From JAAEPI01 sp964352625 (GTDB taxonomy: Bacteria > Bacteroidota > Bacteroidia > Cytophagales > Cyclobacteriaceae), in the NCBI GenBank assembly GCA_964352625.1, contig CAYGSD010000013.1, forward strand, positions 32,467 through 96,466: 64,000 nucleotides of DNA. The letters run 5' to 3'. A program made the position numbers and the translations under genes. Below are positions 1-15,000 of this stretch, piece by piece (position 1 is the first letter of the stretch; every line of letters begins with the position of its first letter). The notes under the pieces were generated by a model. That model saw nothing but the letters and a program-made list of their open reading frames with translations. It was not told the DNA's origin and did not search any database.

Positions 1-3000
1 GAAGCGCCTCCACGCTGTATTATGTAATCACTACATCGAGCACGGTTCCTACTGCCGCTCAAATCATCTTAGGGCAAGATCACACAGGTACCACGGCATA
101 TAATTTCAACGATTACAACATCGGGTTAGCGGGTCCTCAAAATTTTGGGGTTGGAAACACAAGTTTTACAAACGGAAATGACCTAACACCTGCTACGACC
201 TATTACATATATTGGGTAGCTGATGATGGAGCAGGCGGACAATCTGAAGTCGTGTCTCAAGAGTTCATGACCACCATCGAACCAAGTGTCGAAATAAACA
301 CACTTTCTGTAACTACCACTACTCTCGAACCAGGTTCTATTGACAACTTGATCTACAAAATAGAGTTCGTTGTGACGGATGCTGATGCAGAGTTTGGAGG
401 AATGTTTCTTACTCCTACTGTAACGTCTCAAGCGGATTTTGACAATTTTAACTTCTACTTGAACACCGGCTCGGATGATTTTGCAGCGGCTCAAAGTGGA
501 GGAGATTTAGGAGATTCTGAATTTTTTGTGAGTCACCCTTCTGGTGTCCCCGACGGAAATATTGGAATCCTTCCCGATCCTGCACTGACATTTACCGCAG
601 GAACCACCACCTACATTTATGTGACAGCAGATATAGCTTCTGGCGCGACCAATGGAAACACAATCTCGCTAGCAGCTCCAGCGGCTGAAAGCAACTTCGG
701 ATTCGGAGATGCGAACAAAGATGGGACGGATTTGGCCGGTGCAGGGCCGTTTACCATTGACACGCCTGTACCACCTCTTTGTACTATTGAGAACACTACA
801 GCCAATCAGACTAGCGCTGGAGTCGGAGTATTCGGACAGACGTTCACTACTACATGCGGAGGACAGTTGGAAACAATCACGATGTATTTTAATGGCATTG
901 CGAATGGAAATGGTGTACTGGACAATGTAACCGTGTCAGTGTATCAAGGCAATTCCGGTAACGGAACAGGAACCCTCGTTGGCTCTCAATTAACGAGTGT
1001 GGTTATTAATCCTAATACGACGCATGTTTTTGATTTCTCTGGTGCGAGTGTGTATTTAGAAGATGCTACACAATACACCTTTATGGTTGATGACAATGGT
1101 GATGCCGATCAGCCAAACTTTGATTTCAAATCCGGAGGAAGTGCCTACAGCGGGGGATCAATGTGGTATGACGTTTTAGGGCCTATAAGTAACGCAACGG
1201 AATATACAAGTTTTGACTTGGCCTTTAGTATTGATCTTGTCGAGCTACCCAATTTTGCAATGGATTTCAACGGCACTTCTGGTGCAGCTGACCTTGGCTC
1301 TCCTCTAATCCCAACTGGAACGACCGATGAGTTCACCATTGAAGCTTGGGTAAACACAACGGCCACTACCGGGTCGATTATCGGTCAATATGGAGGTGGT
1401 GAAACCAACAGGTTCTCACTTTATTTCAACGGATCGGATCTCTTTTACTGGAAGGGAGGAACTGCTACGAACATTCCATTGTCAGGAGTCAATGATGGCA
1501 CTTGGCATCACGTGGCTGCTACCAAAAATGAAAACGGGATTGTCACATTGTATTTGGATGGCGTTTTTATTACGCAGGGTACCGATAATGCGGTATTTCT
1601 AAACGCCAACACTTCCATTGGAGGGCATCAAGCAGGAAACCAGTTCTTGGACGGTCAGATAGATGAGGTAAGAATTTGGGATTATGTGAGAGCAGAAGCG
1701 CAGATTGCTACGTTCAAAGACGAAGAGCTTAATGGTACAGAGACTGGATTGGTCGCTTACTATAAAATGGATTTAGACGGTGGGGCTTTAAATGATTTTG
1801 TAGGAGAGAATGCTGGCTCCCCGTACGATACGAATGATGGTACTATTACAGGAGCTGTACAAACAGGGACTGGACCAGTGATTTCTGACCCATCACCTCC
1901 GGATGTAACTGCTCCTACACCTACAATTGCCTATGAGGCAGGGTTTGATGGAAACAACTCCCCAGTAACTCTTCGAATTAACTTCGGTGAAGCCATGGCA
2001 GGCTTTAGTCCTGGCGAGTTCACGATTGGAAATGCAACTTTCGCCAATTTCACAGATTGGGGCGCAGGAGAATATGGAGTTGATCTATTTCCATCGGATA
2101 ATGGTGTTACGGTCACTTTTGAAATCCCTAGCGGTGTAGCAACCGACCTTTCGGGAAATCTTAATAATGCTTCCTTACAATTCAACTTCACGGCCAGTCC
2201 TCCTGAAAATGCACTCGCTTTTGATGGAAACAATCAGCAGGTTTCGTTGTTCAGCCCATCGGCACTTGAGTCAGCAATCACGACGGTAGAAGCATGGGTT
2301 CGTCCGGATGCCAATGACGCCAACGCACGGGCATATTTTGCTTTGAGAGATGCTGATACAAATTCCAGATTCAGCATTCACATCAGTCGTACAGGGAACA
2401 CAATTGGAGTGTTCAGCACTTCCGATAGCTATGCTACGATACCTTTTACTTGGACGCAAGGACAATGGTACCACATTGCATGTGTAATAAGAGATGCGAC
2501 CACTGACGTCTACATTGACGGGGTTTCGATCGGCACGATTACCGGAGGTATGGATCCTGCCATTACAGGAATGACAGGAGCAATTGGCTCACCGAATGAC
2601 TCAGGATACCCAACAGAGTATTTTGTAGGAGCAATAGATGATCTTAGGGTTTGGAACTATGAAAGAAGTTCAGGAGACATATCGTCTAATTACAATGTTC
2701 AATTAACCGGATCAGAATTTGGGCTTGTAGCCTATCACCATTTCAACTACGACAATGGTTTCAGACTTCTGGATCTTTCACCAACTGGCCAAACTGGCTT
2801 TTTGAGTGGAATGGCTGGGACAGAATGGACGGCTGGGATTACCTTATCTGCACCTGATATTACTCCACCAACCCCAACCATCACAAGTACCCAATCAGGC
2901 TCAACCTCAAACGCTCCATTTGATGTGACCATTACCTTCGATGAGCCGCTACAAAACGGAACCTTCACTGAAACAGATATTTCTGTAACTAATGGCTTGA

Positions 3001-6000
3001 TAGCCAATTTCGTAGATGTCGGAGACGACCAAACCTTCACCGCAGACATCTATCCATCAGCTGATGGGCAAGTAGACGTAGATGTGCTCGCAGGAGTCGC
3101 TACCGATGGAAGCACGAATGGTAACATTGCGGCGACAACTTTTAGTATTACTGCAACACTACCTGAGAATGCATTGGATCTCGATGGAAGCTCGGAAGTG
3201 GATTTAGCACAGCACATAGCCAGTATTGATATCAATTCACCGATAACCTTCGAGGCTTGGATCAAGCCGGATGCGGATGTTTGCAAAAATTTATTCTGGC
3301 TAGGACCAACCGGATCGGCTTCAGATCACTTCACTCAGATTATGGTTGGAAATGGGTGCTCTCTGTCCTCCAATTCAATGATTGTGAGTTATGTATCTCC
3401 TTCATCTGCTTACCAATATGTAGCCTATCAGGATGCTGACAGATCAAAATTGTTTGATGGACAGTGGCATCATATTGCCTTGGTTTACAGCGGCACTGAG
3501 TTGACAATTTATCTGGATGGCAATTCAATGCCGACAACAGTCTTAACTGGTGCTGATGGAGGAAGATTTGCCGGACATGCAGTAACGCCAACATCTATGT
3601 CGATTGGTCGCTACACTACTAACTATTATGACGGACAGGTTGATGAATTAAGAATCTGGAATGGCGTGAGAGATCAGTCTGAGATAGTTGCCAATGCAAA
3701 TACTTCGACACCTGACCTGAGCGATGATGTGTTGATTGCTCAATACTCATTTAACCAGACGGGCGGAACGCTGGCATTGGAAACCACGAATTCTTTAAAT
3801 GGCCAGTTGGCCGGGACTCCCGGATTTGTTTCATCCAATGCGTTTGCTACTGACATTACCGCTCCAGGTTTCGTTGGTGGTTACCCACTCGCTCAAAACC
3901 TTGATTTCGATCGCTTCGATCTGACGGTACAACTCAACGAACCGGGCTCGGTTTACTTCGTGGTTGTCCCGGATGGTGCAACCGCTCCTACCGTAAGTGA
4001 AATACTTGGTGGAACCGGAAGCGGAGGAACGGGAGAGGTCACGGCCGGAACCTTTGCCATACCTACGGCGAACACTGATGTGACAGTGGCGGTTGCCGGG
4101 TTACAGGCCGAAACAGCCTACGATTTTTATATCGTGGCTCAGGACGATGAGACCACACCGAATGTTCAAAATATTCCTTCACTGCTTGAAGTGCTTACAA
4201 CCACTCCGCCAAATAATGCGCTGGATTTTGCAGGTGCTAATAACTATGTGGAAATCGCAGATGTGGATCAGCTGAGTTTTGGTGACGGTACTTCTGATTC
4301 GCCATTTACGGTAGAAGCATGGGTTAATTTCTCTTCTACAGTTCAACAAAGTATTGTGTCTAAAAGGACTGGATTCTCCGAGTGGCATATGGTCACAAGT
4401 AGTGCTTCCAGACTTTCCATCCTACTATATGATCAATCATCCAGTGGATACATATACAGTGAAGCTCTTGGGTTTACATTTAATACTGGTCAGTGGTATC
4501 ACGTTGCACTCACTTATGACGGATTTGGCTCAGGTTCTGGAATCAAATTGTTTGTTGATGGTGTAGAGCAAAGCGCAACACCTGGAATCTCAGGTTCATA
4601 TACGGCGATGGAAAACACCACTTCCACCGTGCAAATTGGAATGCTAAATTCCAGTCAGTTCAACTTTGAGGGAGACATTGATGAAGTACGTATCTGGAAT
4701 ACTGAAAGAACGCCAGCTGACATAAGTACATATCATGATGTCAAACTGGGTGGGTACGAATCCGGCTTAGTGGCATACTATGATTTTGAGAGCACCACTG
4801 GAAGCACGGCTTTCGATGGTTCGGGTAATGGAAATGACGGTTCATTAACAGGTATGACCTTCGATGCAAATAGTACATCCGGCCCAAGCCTGGGCGCCCC
4901 AATTCCTGACACCACATCTCCGGTGCTGACTACAATTGGGTTTGAGAATATCACTGAAACGGGCGTGGATGTAACCTTCACAACGGATGAGGATGCGAAT
5001 TTGTACTATGTGGCGACTAACTCGGCCACACCTCCATCTGCGACACAGATTATCAATGGACTAGACAATTTAGGAGGGGCCGCTATCAGTGCGGGTAACT
5101 ACGCCGGCACAATGGCAGGCGGTCAGAATTTTGGAATAGGTAGTTTGACGGCTGGCACAACCTACTATATCTATTGGGTAGGTGTTGATGCATCGGCGAA
5201 CGAATCGAACGTATTGGGGGGCACTTTTACCACGGCTTCACCGCCACCGATCGTCGCTTTCGAAACCATGCCGGTAACGGGAGGAACTGTAGCACCGGGA
5301 TCGAATGACAACTTGATTTACAAGTATCGAGTAGATGTTTCCGGTGGAAGTGTAACAAGTGAGGGCTTCTTCTTACAATTGGGAGGAACTAGTTTCTCTA
5401 CGGCAGACTTTGCTGCAGGTACACCATTCGGTATGCGTTACAGTCTGAACGTAGATGATTTTGCTGGAGCGACTTCATTTACCGATGGAAGTTTCGGCAC
5501 AGGTGATCCGGTACCAGTAGATGGAACAGGCTTCTTCTACACCGGAACGATCAACGATGGAGAGTCGATGTATTTCTATGTCACAGCGGACATTGCTGCG
5601 GATGCCACAGAGGGTAACGACTTCAATGTACAGTTACCAGACCTTAACAACTTCGGTTATGCCGACCCTAAGGACAAACAAATTACGGGAGCAGGTTTGT
5701 TGGTAGGGCCGACATTTACAATTCAGATTCCCGAAAACGCCTTGGATTTCGATGGAGTCAATGACTATGTCGATTTAACAAACAATTTGGCCAATTTGGA
5801 TTTCGATGCTCCTGCAACTATCGAATTTTGGTACAAATCTCCTAATAATCCTTCCTCAACCAGTGAGGAGATATTCACTCTTGGCACCAGTGCTCTGGAT
5901 AATGAGTTTTTCATAAGATACGGTGATGGCGGAGGGGCGCTTACCAATGAAGTCATTACGGTAATGCATGCGCCTACTTCGAGTGGCTTTACTTTTCAGG

Positions 6001-9000
6001 GTCATGTAACAAGTTCCCCTTCAGATTTTGTTGATACATGGCGCCATTATGCTCTTGTGGCGGACGGAACTGCCTATACGTTATATATCGATGGTGTTGA
6101 GGCAGCTTTGTCAAACTTCAATGGAGGTGGTGCTGGTAATACGAATTTTGGAGATTTTGGAGATGGTTTGAGCCCAACTAAGGCGTTCATTGGAGCGAGA
6201 AGTAATTTTCAAGCAAGCTCCTTTGCAAAAGGACAGCTGGAAAATTTAAGAATTTGGAACACGGTTCGTTCTCAATCCGAGATCATCGCAAATGCTAACG
6301 TAGAAATTACTTCCGATCCGAATCTGGTTGCAGCGTATAATTTCAATGCTTCTTCAGGAACGAACCTGACCGACATTTCTGGAAATGGAAATGATGGAGT
6401 GCTCACAAGCATGGACAACAGCGATTGGGTCGCTTCCACTGTCCCAGATTGTATTGGTGACTTGACTTTCACAGGAGTTGATAACAATTGGTTCAATTCG
6501 GCCAACTGGTGTGGTGGCGTGATACCTGATATTGCCGAGCCTCAGACCGATGACATTATCATTTCGGCTGGCACTATTAATCTCGCCGCAGTGAATGCCC
6601 TTGGTGAGTTTGAACTGACAGATGCAGATTTAATCATACTGCCGGGCGCTACCCTGAATCTGAATTTTGCCGGAACAGGCATGTCGCTAGCTGGCTCTGC
6701 AAGAATTATTAATTACGGCACGTTGAACATTGTCAGGAATGTAACGCTCAATGACAATTCCGACATTGTCAACTACGGCGAACTCAATGTGACCAGCCAA
6801 TTAAACTTTGCAGGAGCAAATGGGTTTGTGGTACCGGCTGGCTCGATACTGAGAACAAGTGGTGCAATCATTGGCTCATTGACAATCGAGCTTGGAGCCA
6901 CCCACGCACCTGGCGCATCTCCTGGTTGTAACAATATCACCGGAGACTACACCAACGCCGGAACGCTGGAAGTAGAAATCGATGGGCTGACGCCATGTAC
7001 CGAATACGATCAGGTGACTGCTACCAGCAATGCCGACATCACAGGAGCGATCCTGAATATGATCCTTGGATTTGCTCCATCTGGTAATCAGGAGTTCCTG
7101 ATCATTGATGCTGCAGGGACATTGACTGGCACGTTTGCTTCTGACAACCTGCCTGTGGACTGGAGCATAGCTTACAATTATCCTAATACTGGGGAGGTGA
7201 GTTTGATTTACACGGCTCCTCCTGTGCAAAATGCCTTGACGTTTGATGGGGTGGATGACCGTGTAGACTTCACAAGAACTCAGGTAATCGGAGGGCTCAC
7301 TTATGAAGCCTGGATTTCAACTACGTCTACGGCAAGCACTTCGAGTTATGCTGGAAACTCAGCAATGACAATTATTGGTGATATTAACAACGAGGTTGGC
7401 TTCACCTTCGGAATCACAGATGGCTTTATTGAAATGCACCACTTCAATGGTTCATGGACGTCTGTTACAGGCAATACAAAAGTTAATGACGGGGCATGGC
7501 ACCATGTGGCGGTGACGCACCAACAAGGATCGGGGTTTGTGACACTTTATGTAGATGGCGAAGAGGATCAGACAGGAACGATTTCCTGGGACAGTAATCC
7601 AGATTATCATGCATTCAACAGAATAGGCTCCAGTTACAGTGCTGGGGCAGTTGATGGAGAGTTCTTTGATGGTCAGATTGATGAAGTGAGGATTTGGAAT
7701 TCAGTGAGGTTTGAGTCAACAATCCGTCAAGACATGTTCCGAGAACTTTCGGGATCTGAGAGCGGATTATTAGCTTATTACAATTTCAACCACACTTCAG
7801 GCAATCTTATAGATCAAACGATCAACGGAAACGACGGAACCCTTATTGGAGGTCCAACCTACGACCCCTCAGGTGCCTTCCGACCGTTTGCCCTTTCAGC
7901 AGAGAATGCAAATGCAAATGGCTTCCGAGCCAGATGGCAGCAAATCCAAAATGCCGATGGAATGACCATTGAATGGTCTACTGATAATTTCTCTTCTGTA
8001 GACGGTTCTGTAGTTCTGGGGGCGAGTGATGCCGATGAGCAGAGCTATTTTGTGAATGCCTCACTTTCTCCAACAACGCGAACTCAGTATAGACTTCAAT
8101 ACACTGACGGAACATTTACCTCCGATTATTCCAATGAAATAGAGTTCTTCCCGGGTGCTGGGAATGCATTGGATTTTGATGGGACGGATGATCAGGTCTT
8201 AATTGAAGATGTTCAACTGTCAAATTCTTTTACAATTGAAACGTGGTTCAAAACAAGTCAGACTACTGGATATTTATTAGTCCTGAATGAAGCTAATAAC
8301 TCTTCAAACACTTTCAGTATGCTTCAAATAAATGGGGGCAATGCAAGACTGGTTCTTCGTGATCCTCCTAATAATTCAGGAGGTACAACTTTACAATCAG
8401 CTGGCACCTATAACGATGGAAATTGGCATCATATGGCTGGCGTTTACGACGGTGGGTCAACTCTTACCCTATATGTAGATGGTGTTCAAGTGGATCAGAA
8501 CACCTCTCTTTCAGCGGGAAGCGCATACTTGACAGACCTTAGTATTGGAAGAAACCTTGCCAATGGAGTCAATATTTTAACAGGCCAAATCGATGAAGTC
8601 CGAATCTGGAATACGGCTCGAGATCAATCCGACATCCAGCAAGATCTCTACCGCACCATCAATCCAAACGAGTCTGGGCTTGTCGCTTATTACCGAATGG
8701 ACGAAGGAACCGCCGATGGCACGAACACAGGCATTGCTGCCCCAGAAGTCATTGACCTAACTGGCAATGGAAATGACGGAACCATAAATGGTTTCTCCAA
8801 AACAGGCACTACTTCCAACTGGGTGACTTCAGGAGCCATGTCGTCTGGTGTCAATCCACCAGCGCCTTTTGCCTTGAATTCTTATTTTGATTCCAATGAT
8901 GACGGCATGTCTATTGATTGGGATTCATCGGAAGGATCAGACGTTACCGGCGCAACTATTCGCTTGGCAACTGATCCAGCCATGAGCTCAATCGTGGAAA

Positions 9001-12000
9001 CGTACACCACCGGATCACCCGGTGAATTCATCGTACCCGCTATTGATTGGACCGCCGATCAGGATTACTTCATAGACATCCAACACACCAACTCGTTCGG
9101 CTCTTCGGCTGTATCTCCTATTGAGGCAGTGCCATCAAGAAATTGGCCGGGACTAGCTGCGGACATGGACGGGTCTAGCTACATTCTTGCTTCCGCTGGC
9201 GCAGAGGCTCTAAGTGGTTCAAGCACTTTTACAATTGATTTTTGGCTCAGAGCAGATATTGGATGGAATGGACATATATTCCATATTGATGGCTTAGGTG
9301 GTGATTATCTTGGAGTTAATACAAGCACTGGAGACTTACAACTTCGTGATGCGACTAACGCTGATGCAGGTGATATTAGAACAGGGCCAGGCGCTTATCC
9401 GAATGATGGAGAATGGCACCATGTAGCCATTACAAATAGTGGCGCGGGAAATGGACACATTTATATTGATGGAGTAGAAGTGGGTGGTTATACTCAGAAT
9501 GGACACAGTGGGTTCTCTGTAAGCACTGCGGATCTTTATATTGCTGCTTACAACAACACCATTGGTCGACTCGAGGGACAAATCGACGAATTCAGAATAT
9601 CAGACTATGCCATGGACGAGGCGGATGTACTGGACTTCATGAACCGATCAAGTGAGGGGGATAGCCACGTGCTTTACTACAAGTTCGACACACAATCTGG
9701 CAGCACTGTTTACGACCGAAGCTCAAACACATTTGATGCAGGAGTGTCAGGCACGGCCTCTTTCATCAACTCCACAATCGAAGAAACCGCCCCTCCAGCT
9801 CCACAAAATGTCACTGCCTATGCGTCAGGCTCAGATATCATTGTCAGCTGGACTGAAGGAAGCAACACAGACAATTACGAAGTGGAATGGGCAGATGATG
9901 CCGCCTTTACCGGATCATCCACTAGCGGTCTGCTTTCGAACGCCACGGAGACATTTACAGTATCTTCCGCCGGAACGGCCAGGTACTTCCGTGTCATTTC
10001 CAGCAATACCTTCGGTAGCACGAATTCCGAGACGGAGTTTGCCACCACGGAGGCCTTCCCTGGGTATGCTGTCCAATTTGATGGAACGGATGATGAAATA
10101 TCTATTCCGGCCATAAGTCGAATTGATGAAGCCATGTCCAACCTCAATTCCATCACGGTGGAGGCATGGGTGAGACCTTCTGACGACTTAGATGAAAATG
10201 ATGTCTATTTCTCTACGAGAGAAACAGCGTCGAATACCACATTCAGTCTTCACATCAATACGGTACAAAATCACATTCTTATATGGGATGGTATAGCGCA
10301 AGGGACTGTGAGCCACCCATTCGATCCCGGCACGTGGTACCACGTCACTGCGGTGATCAGTGACACCAATACGGATTTCTTTGTTGATGGGTCTTCTATT
10401 GGATCCACTGGAACGGGGTATAATACCCTAAACACAGGATTATCAGCTGCTATTGGCTCACCAAATGAGGGGCCGGGTCTTTTTGTCGAAGAGTATTTCG
10501 AAGGAGAAATCGATGAATTGAGAGTTTGGGATGGATATTATGCAAATACTTATGACAGGAATTCTCCATTATCAGGATCGGTCATTTCTAACGAATACTC
10601 CTCACTGATCGCATATTTCCCAATGGATGAGAATGCGGGAACGGAAACATGGGATCGATCCATTGGAACAAGTAACGGAACACTGGTTGGAGATGCAGAT
10701 TTTGCTCCTTCTACAGTTGGTCTATCCCCACCAACTCCTCCAACAGGACTTACCACTGCAGCTTCAGGTAATGACATTATACTCAACTGGAAAGATGATC
10801 CCGCTGATGATAACACGGATTATTTGATTGAATGGGCGAGCGACCCGAATGATTTTGATAATACTATTGAAGGCTTTACAACAACAGGAGATGGAGAAGC
10901 AGAGACTGCTACCATTTTTTTTGGGGCGAATCAAGGCTATTATTTCAGGGTAACAGCTACCAATGGCGCGGAAGATGCAAGTAGTCAATCGAGTATTGAG
11001 TTTGGTACTGATCGGGCGTTTCCGGGCTATGCCTTGGATTTGGATGGTACAGATGATTTGGCATATGGCACAACTGGCGGGACACTAACCGTCTCAGGAG
11101 AGTACACAGTAGAGGCATGGGTCAAACCAATGACCAATGACCCAGTAGCCATTTTTAGTACTCGAAATTCATCATTTGATTTTGGATTTGATCTTCAATT
11201 GGCCAGTGGAAACGTAATTCATGCGGACATAGGTAATGGATCAGGGTGGATTACAACGACCGCCGATGCAACGTACAATTACACTACAGGCCAGTGGATG
11301 CATATAGCTTACACTGTCAACACCACAGGTTATACCATATATGTAAATGGTACTGAAATTGGCTCAGGCTCTTATAGTGCAACACCACTTCTTCTGGATG
11401 CCAACAGAGACAAGCTCATTATTGGCGCTGTGAATGAAACAGGTGGATCTGAGTTTATTGGACAAATTGATGAAGTGCGTATTTGGAGCGATGTGCGCTT
11501 GCCAGCTGAAATTACCGGAAACCTGACAACTCCACTTACGGGGAACGAACAAGGTCTTGTGGCTTACTACACATTCGACGAAAACTCAGGTGCTCTTTCT
11601 ACTGCATGGGATCGCTCTACGAACACGTACAATGCGGCGCTCATTGCTGACGCGAGTTTCCAAACGTCTTACGCCGGAGATTTAACGCCCCCAACTTTAT
11701 CAGGCCTTAATGTGAGCAGCATCACTGAAACTGGAGCTGATGTGGGCTTCACATTAGGCGAACCATCTAACTTCTATTTTGTAGTTACAGAGTCTATGAC
11801 AAAGCCATCTGCAGCTCAGGTGGCAGCCTTTACAGACGAGAATGACATGTCGCCTGCGAATCTGGCTGGTGGCTTCTTCAATACCGGAACTAGATCGAGC
11901 ACGACCAGTGGATTGTCTGCAGGTACTGACTACTACCTACACATGGTACTCAGGGATTTGGCAGGAAATTACTCAACTGTAGAAACGGTGAATTTCATGA

Positions 12001-15000
12001 CCCTTTCTCCTCCTGCTCCTTCTATAAGTGCAGTTACACCTGACCAAGGTGCCTCTGGAATTTCGATCACCATTGACGGAACGGACTTTGGGTCGAACAT
12101 CGCAGGAAATTATGTGTCTGTGGGAGGAAATGAGGCTACAATCACGGCGGCCAATTCAACTCAGATTACCGCAACGCTTCCAGCGGGTTTGAAATCCAAC
12201 AGTAAGGTATTGGTGACGAATACTGAAACCGGTTTGCAAAGTTTACCGACGTATTTCAACACTACATATTCAGGCCCAGGCATTGATGAAAGCAGTTACT
12301 CAATCACAGCATATGATCTTGGAAGCCGTGTAGGAAACAGCGTGGTTGTCGGAGATTTCACAAATGACGGAAACCTAGATTGGTTGGCTGTTCAAGATGA
12401 CAAGACAGGAGTTAACTCGAAGGTTCAGTTAATGACTGGTGATGGTTTTGGTGGGTTTACGCAAAGTGCGGTTACAATGAGTAGCCTATTTACTAAGTGG
12501 GCTGAAGCGGCCGATTTTGACAATGATGGAAATCTAGATTTTATTGTTGGCGAGCGGGATGCCGGAGGATTTGATATTGTTTTTGGTGACGGAACAGGAA
12601 ACTTTACTGCTACCAACTATCCTGGCTACAGCTCTCATTTTGATGTATCAGTAGGAGACTTCAACGAGGACGGTTATGTCGATGTAGTATTAGCCAGATC
12701 TACTCCAACAGAAGTGCTTGTATTCCTTAATGACGGAACGGGCGCAATGAATACTCCGGTTGGATATGCAACCACGGCCGGGGCAGGTCAATTGGCCATT
12801 GCGGATTACGATTCGGATGGCACTCTGGATATCGGAACGGATGTAGGCAATGGGTTTAACTACTTACCAGGTAATGGTGATGGTTCGTTTGGGACTGCCC
12901 AAGCTTTCACCTCATCAAATACTGCTAATGGATTGGTCACAGGTGATTTTAACGAAGATGGCCATATCGATGCAGTTACTATTCACTCAAATCAAATAGC
13001 CGTCTACATAAATGATGGATCAGGAGGATTTAGTGGCGGCATCACAACTTATACTTCAGGAACTACATCCGCTTATTATTTTGGAACAACCGGAGATTTT
13101 GATGGAGATGGTAATCTGGATGTGGCCTTTGGTGAAAGCCTAAACTTGATCATCATGTTGGGTGATGGGACTGGCGCATTTACGCCAACCACGATAACAG
13201 GACTGAGCACAGGTGCTTCCAGAGGTGTTGACGATGGAGACTTCAATAATGATGGGCGTACAGATTTGGTGGTTGCGTCTCAAGGAAATACAGGATTCCC
13301 TTCATTCGATGTACTGATCAATCAATCTGTCTTTGACAATGCATTGGAGTTCGATGGAGTGGACGATTTAGTCACCGTTGCTGACGACATATCATTGGAC
13401 TTTCTACAGCAAACGATAGAAGGATGGTTCTATTTTGACGATGTATCTGGAACCAAATACTTGATTAGTCGAAGTGCTGGGGCTGTCACCGCGGGAGACA
13501 TTAGTTTATCTATTCAGAATCAGAAATTCCGTTACCAAATCGCAAATGATGCAGATACTTGGACTGGTGTAAATGGAGAAGCAACAACCACCCTTGCGAC
13601 GGGACAGTGGTATCATTTAGCCGGTACTTTTGATGGAGCTACCGTTAAGATTTATGTGAATGGAGTTGAAGATGCTTCAGTGTCTACAACCGGAACATTC
13701 ACTAATTATGCAACGTCTCCAGATCCACTTGAATTTGGCCGATTGGCCACCGCTGGAGCAAATCCATTTAACGGTAAAATGGATGAAATTAGAGTTTGGA
13801 ATGTCGCAAGATCTCAAGGTGACATCCAAGCCAATATGAGTAATTCTCTGACTGGTGGTGCAGGATTGGTTGCAGCCTACAGTTTCAATGTGGGTGTGCC
13901 TGATGCTACGAATACAGGCTTAACTAACCTTCCGGATGTTTCCATCAATGGAAATGATGGAACGCTAAGTGGTTTTGCTTTGGCAGGCTCTGCTTCCAAC
14001 TGGGTGGCTTCCGATGCATCATCTACAGATGTAACGGCTCCAATACTTACTTCAGTTTCAATTACCAATACATCGGCGGTTTTTGATGCTAATCAAGCGA
14101 AAGTGGGCGATGAGGTTGTATTGAGTTTTGAATCCAATGAAGACCTTCAAACGCCTGTCGTGTTCATTCAGGGAGAATCTGTGACACCATCTGGTGGTGG
14201 AACAAACTGGTCAGCTACTTACACCACTATGATAAGTGATCCTGAGGGACTCATTCCTTTCACCATAGACTATCAGGATTTGGCGGGAAATGCAGGTTCC
14301 CAAGTCACCGCTGTAACAGCTGGTGCGGATGTGAACTTCGATAAAACGGCTCCCACAGTCACCATAAGTTCTTCAGAGTTAGACCCTACATCTTCTTCGC
14401 CATTCGTAGTAGATGTCGGTTTTGATGGAGTCGTTCACAACCTCGCAGATACAGATTTCACAATAGGAAATGGTATCGCCTCCAATCTTCAGACTGGAGA
14501 TCAACAAAACTATACGCTGGACATTACTCCATCTGGTGCAGGATTGGTGACGGTGGATCTGGATGCCGATATGGCCATTGATGCTGCTGGAAATGGCAAT
14601 GAGGTTGCTGATCAATTTACAATCACCTATCAAACTCCAACAGGTCCGGGTGGGGTTGCGACGAACTTATTCGCTTGGCTAAAGGCCGATGCAGGCGTCA
14701 CTGGCACCACTCAGGTTTCCAGTTGGGCGGATCAGTCTGGAAATGGCGCAAATGCTACCGAAAGCATTGGGCCAGAATTATTGGAAGGTCATATTAATTA
14801 CAACCCGGCATTGAATTTTAATGCCACCGATGGAATGGCCATTGCCAATGATCTGAATTCAGCTCCATATACTGTTTCGATAGTTTATAACAGTAATGGA
14901 GGAAGCACATTGAGAAGAGCTATTTCAGGTTCGAATAACTGGCTGATCGGGCCGTATAATGGTCAGCATTTGCATCATGCGGATAACTGGATTACAAATC

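Noticed and set aside
252..254. GTG at 252 as the start of the giant protein
   Set aside because: The frame is open upstream to base 3 and those residues match the fibronectin-like module seen again at 4910-5245, so the real start is outside the window.
183..494. Minus-strand open frame opposite the start of the giant gene
   Set aside because: It is antisense to a well-supported domain region, has no family resemblance and no promoter-like sequence; typical of shadow frames in this Ser/Thr/Gly-rich gene.
9652..10116. 154-residue plus-strand frame inside the giant gene
   Set aside because: It lies in another frame of a continuous LamG/FN3 region, and its composition has no recognisable domain.
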